Assembly: GCA_037954235.1 (NCBI GenBank)
Contig: JBBMOA010000020.1
Span: forward strand, 16,150,677 to 16,214,676
Source of the DNA: Aulostomus chinensis
Taxonomy: Eukaryota > Chordata > Actinopteri > Syngnathiformes > Aulostomidae
Direction of reading: 5' to 3'
Length of the DNA stretch: 64,000 bases
Shown: one piece after another, positions 37,601-46,677 of the stretch
Layout of the letters: every line of letters starts with the position of its first letter
Numbering within the stretch: the first letter of the stretch is position 1
Translations under genes and position numbers: made by a program
The notes under the pieces: generated by a model
What the model saw: only the letters and a program-made list of their open reading frames with translations
Told to the model about the DNA's origin: nothing
Database searches by the model: none

Positions 37601-39060
37601 AAAAGATGACCCTACTTCTCCCTTGATTTATTTCCACAGTAAACATGTCTCCAATGTGTCCCTGCTCTTTGAAATTGCTCCAGTCTCTGAATTATGCCAA
37701 ATAAGAATATTTTACCTTTCCTCATAAACAACAATGCGTGGTCTCACATGGGCCTAAGCCTAGAATGCTGAAAGGATTTAGTAGCCTAAGTCTCCAGAGC
37801 CAGAGAATGTGAAAAACCAGGGTTGGGATCTGGTCCTTAACCTGTGGTCTTGAATCTGCTGGTGCTCTGGCTATGCACTCATACTTTGCAGGGATGATGT
37901 ATTTCTGTTCTTCAAAAGCCAATTGGATTCACGCATGACCAAAAAAAACCCAAAAAACAAAACTTTTAAAATCCCTTTAGACTCGCATTTTGTTCAGCAT
38001 CATGACCTTCATTAATAAACACCACTTAAACGATTTTTCAACTGTTACAGCAATCGTTAGAAGTACGAAGCAAACGTGATGCAGTGAAGAATCTACAGAG
38101 CAGCCGTTATTGAGCTTCGCGCTCTTTCTGCTTCGGCCTGATGGCGGATGAAGTCCTGATTAGCCACTTGGCAGCAACCAATGTTTTTTAAGACATCTCA
38201 ACACCTTGAAACTCACAGGAGCAATATTTACTTGTTTTATATCGTAGGATGAAATTTGACAGGATGTCTGCTGCTCTGAGTGGCCAAGTCTTTTGCTAAA
38301 AAGATAAAATCATCAGTGTCCCAACTGGGACGAGAGTTCGCCCCAAATGTTAAAATCCCTAAGCCATTGACTCTGAGAGGAAGGATGTTCAATAACGTTG
38401 ATGTGCAAACAGCTTTGATTTGACCCTATTACATATGACCTTTTATATCAAATAAGACATTTAATGCGCTGCTGACAGAAAATAAGTCTCAGCTGTCCCT
38501 GTAGAAAAGGAGGATTTACTCTCTATCAGCGGGATAAAAACAGCTGTGACAGGTTGAACATCTTTTGCAATAGACAGCCACTTTACACTTCACACTCGGC
38601 TGTCTGCAGCCCATTTGCGCTGAGAACGCCCCCCCCCCCCCCCCCCAAAAAAACCCGGCACATTAAGTCCAAACTGATGTCAGTGCCTTTCTGAATTATT
38701 TCCAGACTCCTGATCACAGTGTTTTACTCTATTTTAAAGTGAGGAGTGATAATATCAGATCATCTGCGCGTCATAGTGAACCACATCTTGGTTAAAATGT
38801 TGCTTTCGTTTCCCTCTTGTTTCGGCTTGTATAACCCTCCACGTAAGCTACGTGTCCGTCGGTCGTAAAACATCGAATTACTAAAAGAAGGACGGACTCG
38901 ATTCCTTTTCCCAGTAGAAATCAAAATAGTAGAATAAACATTAAATGCAAAAAAAGAAAAAGCAAATGTTTGTTTTTACGTGGTAAAAGGTGTTTGACCG
39001 AACGGCCCTTCTGCTTTCAGCACACGGACAGCACAACAGCAGCAGTCCTCATAGAAGTCT
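34640..39060. other. Intergenic region tmed10-fos, no supported gene
   Basis: No coding family, RNA gene or intact transposon recognised. Poly-C runs lie at about 37035-37050 and 38630-38646. Short open frames show no splice or family support. Confidence 0.55.
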
Positions 39061-39079
39061 ATATTTGGGCAAGGAAATA

Positions 39080-39151
39080 CAACGTCATCGCGCTACCCTT
39101 GCAAAAAAAAAAAAATGGAAAGAACGCACTGACGTAAGAACCCTGACGTAT
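39080..39151. promoter_or_regulatory. Cluster of three CRE-like motifs 3' of fos
   Basis: TGACGTTG (minus, 39080-39087), TGACGTAA (39130-39137) and TGACGTAT (39144-39151) fall within 72 bases, a few hundred bases beyond the inferred fos polyadenylation site. CREB/ATF-type sites are known in Fos promoters and enhancers; enhancer activity here is inferred. Confidence 0.35.
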
Positions 39152-39359
39152 AATATAGTTAACCCTGGCAACAGATGGAACAATAAATAGAGCCAGTGGA
39201 GAAGCAGGAAAAATACTGAGATACCGTATAGAAGCTAATTTATTCGTTATTTTAACTTTAGGTTGAATTGTACTGAGGCGCTAACACTTTAAGACTGTAT
39301 CTACAAATATAAATGTGTGTGTATGCAGAAAAAGAGAAAACTCCGACAGACAATATTCA

Positions 39360-39894
39360 GGAATTTAAATATCACTACATTTTATTTATATATTTTACAA
39401 ACAACATTCATCTTTACTCTCTCTGTAAAAAAATAAATTGAATTTAATAAATTAACAAGACTAATGTTTTCACAGAAAACCTCATACTAAGATAGACCAC
39501 TCAGACCATGGTTAAGACGTCAGTTTTTAAGTTTCACAAGCAGTTCACTATTAATCTCACATTGCATCAACCAGAAAACAAACCGCATCAATAATCACTA
39601 TTGCTCTAAACACACATCAACACTACAACAATGTTTGTTATCTAGCACCGTAAAATCATAAATGAACTTATAAACGACTAGGTGGTATTAATTGAAACAT
39701 GCTTTAAACTTGCTACATAGGTGTTATAGGCAAGTAGATAAAGGCAAGTAAACTGATAAATAACTTGCTTCCTGGTACAAGTGCATTCCGTAGCCCTGTG
39801 ATCAACACATCCATCTCTACATGAAGACAGTGTGCTTGATAGGAAGTATTATTGTTTTTGTTTCTCTCTTTTTTTTAAAAAAAAAAAAGAGTCT
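39360..39894 (-). other. fos 3' UTR with AU-rich elements
   Basis: Follows the stop codon on minus. Several ATTTA pentamers (including TTATTTATC near 39745 and AATTTATT near 39434-39450) fit the AU-rich instability elements of immediate-early mRNAs. AATAAA on minus at 39381-39386 is a likely polyadenylation signal. Confidence 0.6.
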
Positions 39895-41514
39895 TTAAAG
39901 GGCCAGCAGGGTTGGCGAGCTGAGGGAGTCGGATGACTGCTCGTTGCTGCTGCTTCCTCTCCTGTGGGCGACGCCGCAGGTGGGGAAGGTGTCGGACTCT
40001 GGGAAGGTGAACACGAATGAAGACGTGAAGGTGGTGCATGCTGGGGTGCAGGTCACCACCGGTGTGCAAAGGGGCTCCAAGTCATGGCTATTAGCTGAGG
40101 TGTGAAGGGCCTCCCAGTCCTGAGTTGTGTAGAGGGAGCTGGACAGGTCAACCTCTGGCACTGACCTCGCCGTCTCAATCTCTGTTTTTGCGAGCAGATC
40201 AAGAGACTCCTCCAGGACGGAGGCGTCCAGGTCGGTCATCTTGACCGTGCTGGTGGAGATTGTGGCGGTGGAGGGAACAGTGCTGCTGCTGCTGGAGAAG
40301 ATAGAGTTGGAGGTCGAAGTGAATGTTGGCTGGCTGGAAGTGAGCGTGGACACCAGTGAGATGCTGGGCTGTGACTGCGAGGACACCTCCGCAGGGAGGC
40401 AGGCGTTAGCAGGAGAAATGGACGCCACAGGGAAATCTGTATCAAGCTCAGAAGGGATTTTACAGATGGGTTGATGGGCCGCCAGGATGAACTCCAGCCT
40501 CTCCTTCTCCTTCAAAAGGTTGGCAATATCATTCTGCAGGTTTGACTTCTCATCCTCCAGCTTGTCAGTTTCCTGCAGAGAAACAGACGAAGTTGTGTTA
40601 ATGTGACTGTTGGAAAACACTGAGAACCACACTTTAATGAACATCGGTAAATCTGGGGGATACTTACAGCTTGCAGAGTGTCAGTAAGCTCTCGCCTCCT
40701 GTTGCGGCACTTTGCTGCTGCCTGCTTATTTCTCTCTCTGCGAATTCTTCTCTTCTCTTCCTCCTCGGGTGAAATCTGCACAGAATACACAGAAAAAGTT
40801 AAGACTCCAGCACATACCATGAAGGACTTGTTGAGGATCACTTGTGATTTGATTATAAATAATCACCTGTTCCACTCTGCCTCTCTTGGTAGAGCTGTGA
40901 GCCTTAGTTGCTTCAGACCTCATGGCTGACCTGGTGTAAGCTGGGCTGAGGCCCGAGCTGTAGGGGTGAGCTCTATGAGAGGGGGCCACTGAGGAGACAA
41001 GAGGCTGCACCATCCACTGCAGGTCTGGGCTTGTGGAGATGGCTGTGACGGTGGGGATGAAAGAGGCACTTGATGCTGTCAGGTCAGTGAAATCCTGGAA
41101 AGAATGAGGAGAAGGGAGAATCAGTACTGTTATATTTGCAGGAGGAGGGGGGGAGGTAGCAGGATGAATGAAGGAGTCTATAAAAAGTGGGATGGTTTAA
41201 AAATATCTTTGTGATGTCAGCAGTGACGTTACAGTCTCTCTCTGGAGTTTCCAGGTGGAAGAATAAAGATGCAGCACTGTGCAGGCTATTTCTAGAACTA
41301 CTCCGTTTATAAAACATGTTTAAGTGGAGAATAAGCTCTTCTTTGCATAACAAATATTTGAGATATCAGAGGCAGGACATACCTGAGACTGGGGGGATCC
41401 CATGCTGGAGTAAGATCCTGCTGGTGAAGGGTAGTACAAATTGTCGCCAGACGGCGAAGCGGTGCTGCAGCGAGAGGAGGAATCGCACTCCGTGTTGAAA
41501 GCGGTGAACATCAT
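39895..41514 (-). CDS. fosab: c-Fos bZIP transcription factor (fosab type)
   Basis: Immediate-early AP-1 subunit that dimerises with Jun in the nucleus. Four coding exons on minus, 41514-41383, 41094-40867, 40775-40668 and 40572-39895, all phase 0, give 381 residues (human 380). The start is the first of a Met-Met pair (MMFTAFNTE), as in mammalian c-Fos. Visible blocks: SSRCSTASPSGD; SFIPTVTAISTSPDLQWMVQP; basic region RRIRRERNKQAAAKCRNRRR with the conserved redox Cys; leucine zipper from about 154 to 189; SVPEVDLSSS; EPLCTPVVTCTP; ERK docking FTFP; and the C-terminal DSLSSPTLLAL transactivation/phosphorylation tail. It has the classical c-fos promoter layout (SRE, CRE-like, TATA) and an AU-rich 3' UTR. 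Tmed10 is downstream; a second Fos gene diverges from it. Confidence 0.97.
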
Positions 41515-41686
41515 CGTTTCCAAAAAGAAAACGCAAGTGTGGAAGATCAAACTCTACTGGAAGGGGTGATGTCAAAGGTTGGGAGATCCCTTTCGTAGGT
41601 TTGTGAAAAGGTGTCCCGATGTGTTTCCCGTATCCGTTGCTCTGCTACTGAAAGTTAAACTGCCACCTCTACGAGCTCGGAGCGCT

Positions 41687-41693
41687 TTTATAG
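41687..41693 (-). promoter_or_regulatory. fos TATA box
   Basis: TATAAAA on minus, about 170 bases upstream of the start codon, consistent with a short c-fos 5' UTR. Confidence 0.75.
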
Positions 41694-41710
41694 CCTGACG
41701 GCCGGTCGAA

Positions 41711-41718
41711 TGACGTCG
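41711..41718. promoter_or_regulatory. fos proximal CRE-like site
   Basis: TGACGTCG on plus (CGACGTCA on minus), about 20 bases upstream of the TATA box. It corresponds in position to the CREB site near -60 in mammalian c-fos. Confidence 0.65.
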
Positions 41719-41951
41719 GCAGGGAGGGGGGGAGCTCCTCCCGGTTCTCACAGGATAGGCACGCCAACTTTGACCTAACAACGCAGCTGTGGGGACAAAA
41801 ACCGCACGTAAAAACCTAAAATGCTCTAATTTGTGTTCATATAATTCTTATCGCGCTTATTAGTCTGACCTAAGAAGCTTCGTTTAGAAATATTTTAATC
41901 TCTCATTCACAAGAAATGGAATATTCCACGGGATCCCCAATACGTAATTTT

Positions 41952-41971
41952 CCAAATATGGTGCATCCTGT
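41952..41971 (-). promoter_or_regulatory. fos serum response element with adjacent Ets site
   Basis: On minus: ACAGGATG (Ets/TCF site, 41971-41964), two bases, then CCATATTTGG (perfect CArG box, 41961-41952). Order and spacing match the mammalian c-fos SRE bound by SRF and Elk-1, and it lies about 300 bases upstream of the inferred transcription start, as in mammals. A TACGTA core follows near 41941-41946, where mammals have the FAP/AP-1 site. Confidence 0.85.
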
Positions 41972-42429
41972 AAAATGGGCGGACCCTGCTGGGAAATACA
42001 ACAGCAAAGTCCGATTGGCCGACAGCGACATGACATTACGTAAGACAACAAACAGAAGCTGTTGTGAAAACTAAACTGGGACAATAATGGACATGGAGAG
42101 GTCATGCTACACAGACAACCGAGTACATCAAATATAAATCTGGACATGCAGATGTTTGCTCAGAACTAAAAGTACCAAAGCAACTTGTAATTATGAAAAG
42201 ATAATTTTGTGATTTATCTCAAACCCTCTTCTGTGGTGCAGAATTTAAAAAAAAGTTCTGTTGTTTTCATATTTTTTTTTTGACATCATAGTTTATGTGA
42301 CTTTATGCAATGGATTCACTTTAAATACGATACTAATATTAAGGACTTTTTTTTTTAAAGCAATCAGGCAGCCAGACTGCCCTTGTGTTTCATCATTTTC
42401 CAAATGCAGTGTTGGGTTGAATTAAGAGC

Positions 42430-42665
42430 AGCATGGCTCACCGGGTAGAGCGAATGTTTGGTAACCAAAGGATTGCTGGTTCAGTCTCCGTTTGGAGAAT
42501 GCGTCAACGTGAGCAAGATACCAAACCCCGACTTGCTCCTGATGATTCAGTAGTCACTGTACTTTGCACCATCCATCATCAGTGAGTGTGCATGAATGGA
42601 GAAATGAGACAACATTGTAAAGTACTTTGAGATCTGCAGGTAAATACAAATACAGTACATTTGCC
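42430..42665 (+). repeat. tRNA-derived SINE-like element
   Basis: tRNA-like head 'agcatggctcaccgggtagagcg' (A box) and 'ggttcagtctcc' (B box), then the fish SINE phrase 'gagcaagataccaaaccccgacttgctcctgatg' and the tail 'aaagtactttgagatctgcagg'. Several changes suggest an old copy. Confidence 0.65.
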
Positions 42666-43404
42666 ATCAAGCGCTCCTGCGGTGGAAAGGATTTTTTTTT
42701 TATAAGAATTAAAATGCATTTAATAATGTTGCACGTTACTATTAAACAGAGGGTTTTGTGTTAACTGTGCAGAAAAATGAGTAACATCTCTGATGACTGA
42801 CATCTCCGTATGAATATTTGCCAAATACACGGTGAGTTTATGTCACAGCAGACGCAGCTACGTCTGTGCTGGGCCCTAAGGCGGTACCTGTGCCTTCTAC
42901 CTGCGATCCAGTTAAGGGTGTGTTCAGTTGCAGTGTGTAAGCTGATAACAGGTTTGTTATGTGTACTTTTCCACAACTGCAGTTTGCTCTACTCAGAGGG
43001 TGACCTGGTTTTTATAAAGGTCTTCCCCCAACATAGTGGGAATCCTCTGGACACTTCCTCTTTTGATTTCACATGCTGAGCCACATGTACGCATGCTAGT
43101 ACGATGCAGAGTCAAACTCGAGGCTTTTACATTTGAAAGCCAGAAGAGTGACTCAATCGCATTTGCAACATCACTTTTGATATGGAATGCATTTTCATTG
43201 CCATGAAAAGTTTCTAATCAAAACAATTTGACTCATCTTTCATTTAAAGGGAATTTATAATGTCACAATAATTGTGCTGGATTTTTTTTTTTAAGGTGGA
43301 ATTTAAAATGTGAAGAAAACACTGGGTGTAGTCGTGGATTCTCTTTTCTTTCTTTTTTTCACCAGAAATTGTTACTTTAAAAATAATTATTTTGAACACC
43401 ATTT
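42666..43404. other. Gene-free DNA between SINEs
   Basis: No gene, RNA or named repeat seen; the short frame at 42810-43079 is unsupported. Confidence 0.5.
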
Positions 43405-43814
43405 CCCTTCTTTACACATCCATCCATCCATCGTCATCTTCCGCTTATTCCTACACATTAAGGGTCGCGGGGGGGCTGGAGCCTATCCCAGCGTCAACGG
43501 GTGAGAGGCGGGGTTCACCCTGGACAGGTCACCAGTCCATCACAGGACCAACACATAGAGACAGACAACCATTCACACTCACAGCCACACCTACGGTCAA
43601 TTTAGAGTATCAATCAGCCTCGTCCCCAATTGCATGTTTTTGGACTGTGGGAGGAAGCCGGAGTACCAGAGAGAACCCACGCAGACACGGGGAGAACATG
43701 CAAACTCCACACAGAAAGATCCCGTGCCCGAGCCGGGACTCGAACCCGGAACCTTCTTGCTGTGAGGCCACAGTGTTGACCACTGCACCACCGTGCAGCC
43801 CCTTCTTTACACAT
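43405..43814 (-). mobile_element. Full-length tRNA-headed SINE with perfect 15-bp target-site duplication
   Basis: CCCTTCTTTACACAT is present at 43405-43419 and again at 43800-43814, flanking a 380-base insert. Read on minus, the insert begins with a Pol III head: A-box-like TGGTGCAGTGG and B-box GGTTCGAGTCC. The body contains 'tggagtttgcatgttctccc' and 'tttggactgtgggagg' (on plus), a pattern abundant in fish genomes. It ends in a (GATG)n tail, seen as (CATC)n at about 43417-43433. The duplication shows target-primed retrotransposition, probably fairly recent because both copies are identical. Confidence 0.88.
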
Positions 43815-44115
43815 GATAAATTTAAAAAAAAAAGATAATAAATTGTGGGGAATGTGAAAAGAATGCCTTACGGGGCTTGAAAAGGGTTATTCAGACAAAA
43901 TATTACAGGGAATTCTTAATGCAGTTTGTGTTAGTAATTTTAGATGTCAAAACCCGAGTATGCAGGTATAACTCTCCTTGTTTTCTGAATAAAACAGGCG
44001 TTACGTAGGTGAAACTGCATTAAATCATGCATGGAAAGTGAATTATATTGCTTTTGAGTCAAAGTTCAGCAGAAAAGACTAAAGGAGTCATGTTTTGTTG
44101 AAAATTCCTGGTAGT

Positions 44116-44264
44116 CATAGCAACACCACACCCCTTCGCGTCAGTGACGTACTTGTTTTGCATAGCAACCAAGATTGTTTATACCGTGACGAGTATTCAC
44201 TCGCACAAGAAAATAAAATCCGTCTGGTCGGTTTTGCCTTCAGGGGAGACCCGTGATACGTCAT
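44116..44264. promoter_or_regulatory. CRE / X-box-like island between the two Fos genes
   Basis: CATAGCAAC occurs at 44116-44124 and 44161-44169 (RFX half-site-like), with TGACGTAC at 44145-44152 and ATACGTCAT at 44256-44264. The island is 2.6 kb upstream of fos and 2.4 kb upstream of the divergent Fos paralogue. Shared enhancer activity is inferred. Confidence 0.35.
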
Positions 44265-44754
44265 TTCGTCAGCGTCTGGTCTGAAAAAAAACAGACAGCG
44301 TGAGAGATCTGTCTGTTTTTTGTGTCTTTGTTGTGTCTGCGGAATGACACCGGACACCGAACAATTGTGGCATGTTTGAGTATTTTGTTAGAGTGGTTGG
44401 CAGGAACAGCAGCCTGCAAATCAGACGTGCTGACCTGGACTCTTTTTGTTTTTCCTTTTTTTTTTTTTTTTTGGTCTGGAATAAGGATTTGTAGTTAGGA
44501 ACAAAATAAGAGTGAATGAATGAAATAAAACGTTAACAATAAGGATGAGGGCAACCCGGTGACCAGAGGAACGGGACTATAATACAACTGTGCCATTATG
44601 AGACTGGTTATTTCTCCCTCTTGTATCTAGTATCCCGGATGTTCAAGTCGGTTTATTTATTTTGGGTTTAGTAAAGTGTTGTGAGAGCCCTTCCAACGAT
44701 CTTAACGAAATGAACCGTTTGCCTAATTCAGAGTCTACGCTGCTTCCATTCAGT

Positions 44755-44764
44755 CTAAAAATAG
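44755..44764. promoter_or_regulatory. MEF2 consensus site in the inter-Fos region
   Basis: CTAAAAATAG is a perfect match to the MEF2 consensus YTAWWWWTAR, in a non-repetitive GC-balanced block (about 44690-45030) that also has CCGGAA at about 45007. Binding is not shown. Confidence 0.35.
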
Positions 44765-45123
44765 ACCCCACCGCTCCGTTCCCATTCTCGCTCAAGTTGC
44801 TTTGATGAACGGAGTCTTTGAGGCGTCTGCAGTGATGTGCGACTGAAAGGGTTCAAGCCGACCACCTAATGATGTGCCGGTAAATGAGCCCAGAGGGGCC
44901 GCGGCTGCCGGGAAGCAGCCAGGAGCGCAGTCCCTGTTGTTGGAGGGCAGGGGCCTCCTTTATTCACCATTCATCCCTTTCACTTCTGAGGGCTGGTGAG
45001 GTCATCCGGAACATATTTATAGCCTCTACGAGCTCTCTCTCACTCTTTTTTTTTTTACATTTTGAATTAGGCCATACGGGTAACGCTTACATAATAAACT
45101 AACCTAGTAGGGAATCTTGGAGT

Positions 45124-45125
<2 letters not shown>

Positions 45126-45186
<61 letters not shown>
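45126..45186. repeat. (CA)n microsatellite, about 30 units
   Basis: Uninterrupted CA repeat. The following 45190-45420 ('ttgtggccacgagatgtac', 'ttgttgccacgaagtaac') looks like a dispersed fish repeat. Confidence 0.96.
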
Positions 45187-45187
<1 letters not shown>

Positions 45188-45778
45188 GATATAACATCCT
45201 CAATTTGATTAATTTGTGGCCACGAGATGTACCCCCCCCAAACACACACATTGATAGGACAACTTGTCTTATTAAGATTTCAAAATAACCAAATCAGAGG
45301 AATAAGTTGTAGCTTGTTGCCACGAAGTAACAAGCAAGTAATTTGTGACCCCAGCATGATCAAACTGTGGGAAGGAGCTATATCTTGAGGCCTCAAACTC
45401 ACAGGCTATATCCCCTGGAAATAAATAATCAAATGAAGGAAAATGTCCTATTTTGTGGTCACTATTATAGAAGCAGGTAACATATCAATGACTTATTAAT
45501 ATGCATATCCCGAAAAGGTCTCTGTAAAACACATCACTATGATGTATAAGCTTACATAAGCTATTTATATCTGCAAGAACGCTTCATACACCCCCTTTCT
45601 TAAAGGTGTCTCAAGTGTAGGGGATCGCCCTCCTCCTCATGTGCTAAAAGTAGCACCTGTAGGTCATTAATGACGCTGTTATGGGGTACAATGCATACCG
45701 AGGTAGCCTTTTTAGCGCACATTTCACTTTCTTTTGTGATGTGAGTGAGTGGGCCACACAGCAGCCCCACGTCCGTCT

Positions 45779-45779
45779 G

Positions 45780-45833
<54 letters not shown>
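45779..45833. repeat. (TC)n microsatellite
   Basis: About 27 TC units, one interruption, roughly 770 bases upstream of the TATA box of the second Fos gene. Such polypyrimidine tracts can form H-DNA. Confidence 0.96.
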
Positions 45834-45837
<4 letters not shown>

Positions 45838-45855
45838 GCCAGCGCGTCGCCGTTC

Positions 45856-45875
45856 ACCGGAAACACTATATATGG
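45856..45875 (+). promoter_or_regulatory. Possible SRE-like element of the second Fos gene
   Basis: ACCGGAAA (Ets core, 45856-45863) followed by CTATATATGG (CArG with one mismatch from CC(A/T)6GG, 45866-45875). ATTGG boxes lie just downstream. The arrangement resembles an Ets-CArG element but lies about 700 bases from the inferred start. Confidence 0.4.
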
Positions 45876-46546
45876 ATTGGCCGGTCCATTCGCCTATTGG
45901 CTGCCTTACTGGAGCGAGAAGTCTGTTGCTGGAGCACTATTCATATGCAGAGACAGGTGAACTGCAATAGGATACGAGATCGATACTTAGTTTTGATTGC
46001 TCGCGATAAACCAGTTTGTTACAGAAGTTGTACGTATTAAATCGTGGGATTTCATAATAAACGAAACATTTGCGTCTGCTTCAATGATACTGCGCCGCAG
46101 CGATGTCAAATTGTTAAGAAAAAAAAATGAAGGAATCCCCAGGAGAATAGACAAGCTGATTTCATATATTTGATTATGTACTCCTTCCTCTCTGTAGCGT
46201 CAATACGGCAACAAAAGCAAACGTGTCATCATGCATCTAAACATGAGGGAACACAATGTATATGCTGCAGATGCTGCATAGACCTACATGATATGACGTA
46301 GTTGTTTCATCGCGATGGGCTCCTTTTGAAGGCGGGGGTGCCTCTTCATAAATACTCTCTGTTTGCTCATGTTCGATGAAGCAAATATGTTTTAATTAAA
46401 AGGATGCTGACTTGTGTTGTGCGTGCATTTGATTAAATCCAATTGTCACGCCGAAGAACACCTGCTCTCTTTTTTCACCCCACCTTCCCCTCTGATGAAT
46501 GGTTCAGTCTCACCACACAGATTTCATTCATAAAATTCCAGCTCAC

Positions 46547-46553
46547 TATAAAA
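46547..46553 (+). promoter_or_regulatory. TATA box of the second Fos gene
   Basis: TATAAAA about 125 bases upstream of the inferred start codon. A TGACGTA half-CRE lies at 46294-46300. A four-codon upstream frame (ATGGAATATAAG then TAA) starts near 46602 and could act as a small uORF. Confidence 0.65.
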
Positions 46554-46677
46554 GGCGGGCCTCTCCACTCTCTGCACAGTTATCATTTCTGGACCTGGCA
46601 AATGGAATATAAGTAAGCGCCCGTTTTCAGCTTCTATCACTGTTTTTTTTTTTTAAATAAATACTTTAAATGAGAAC

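Noticed and set aside
44884..45102. 72-codon frame near 44.9 kb
   Set aside because: No family match; the block looks regulatory rather than coding.
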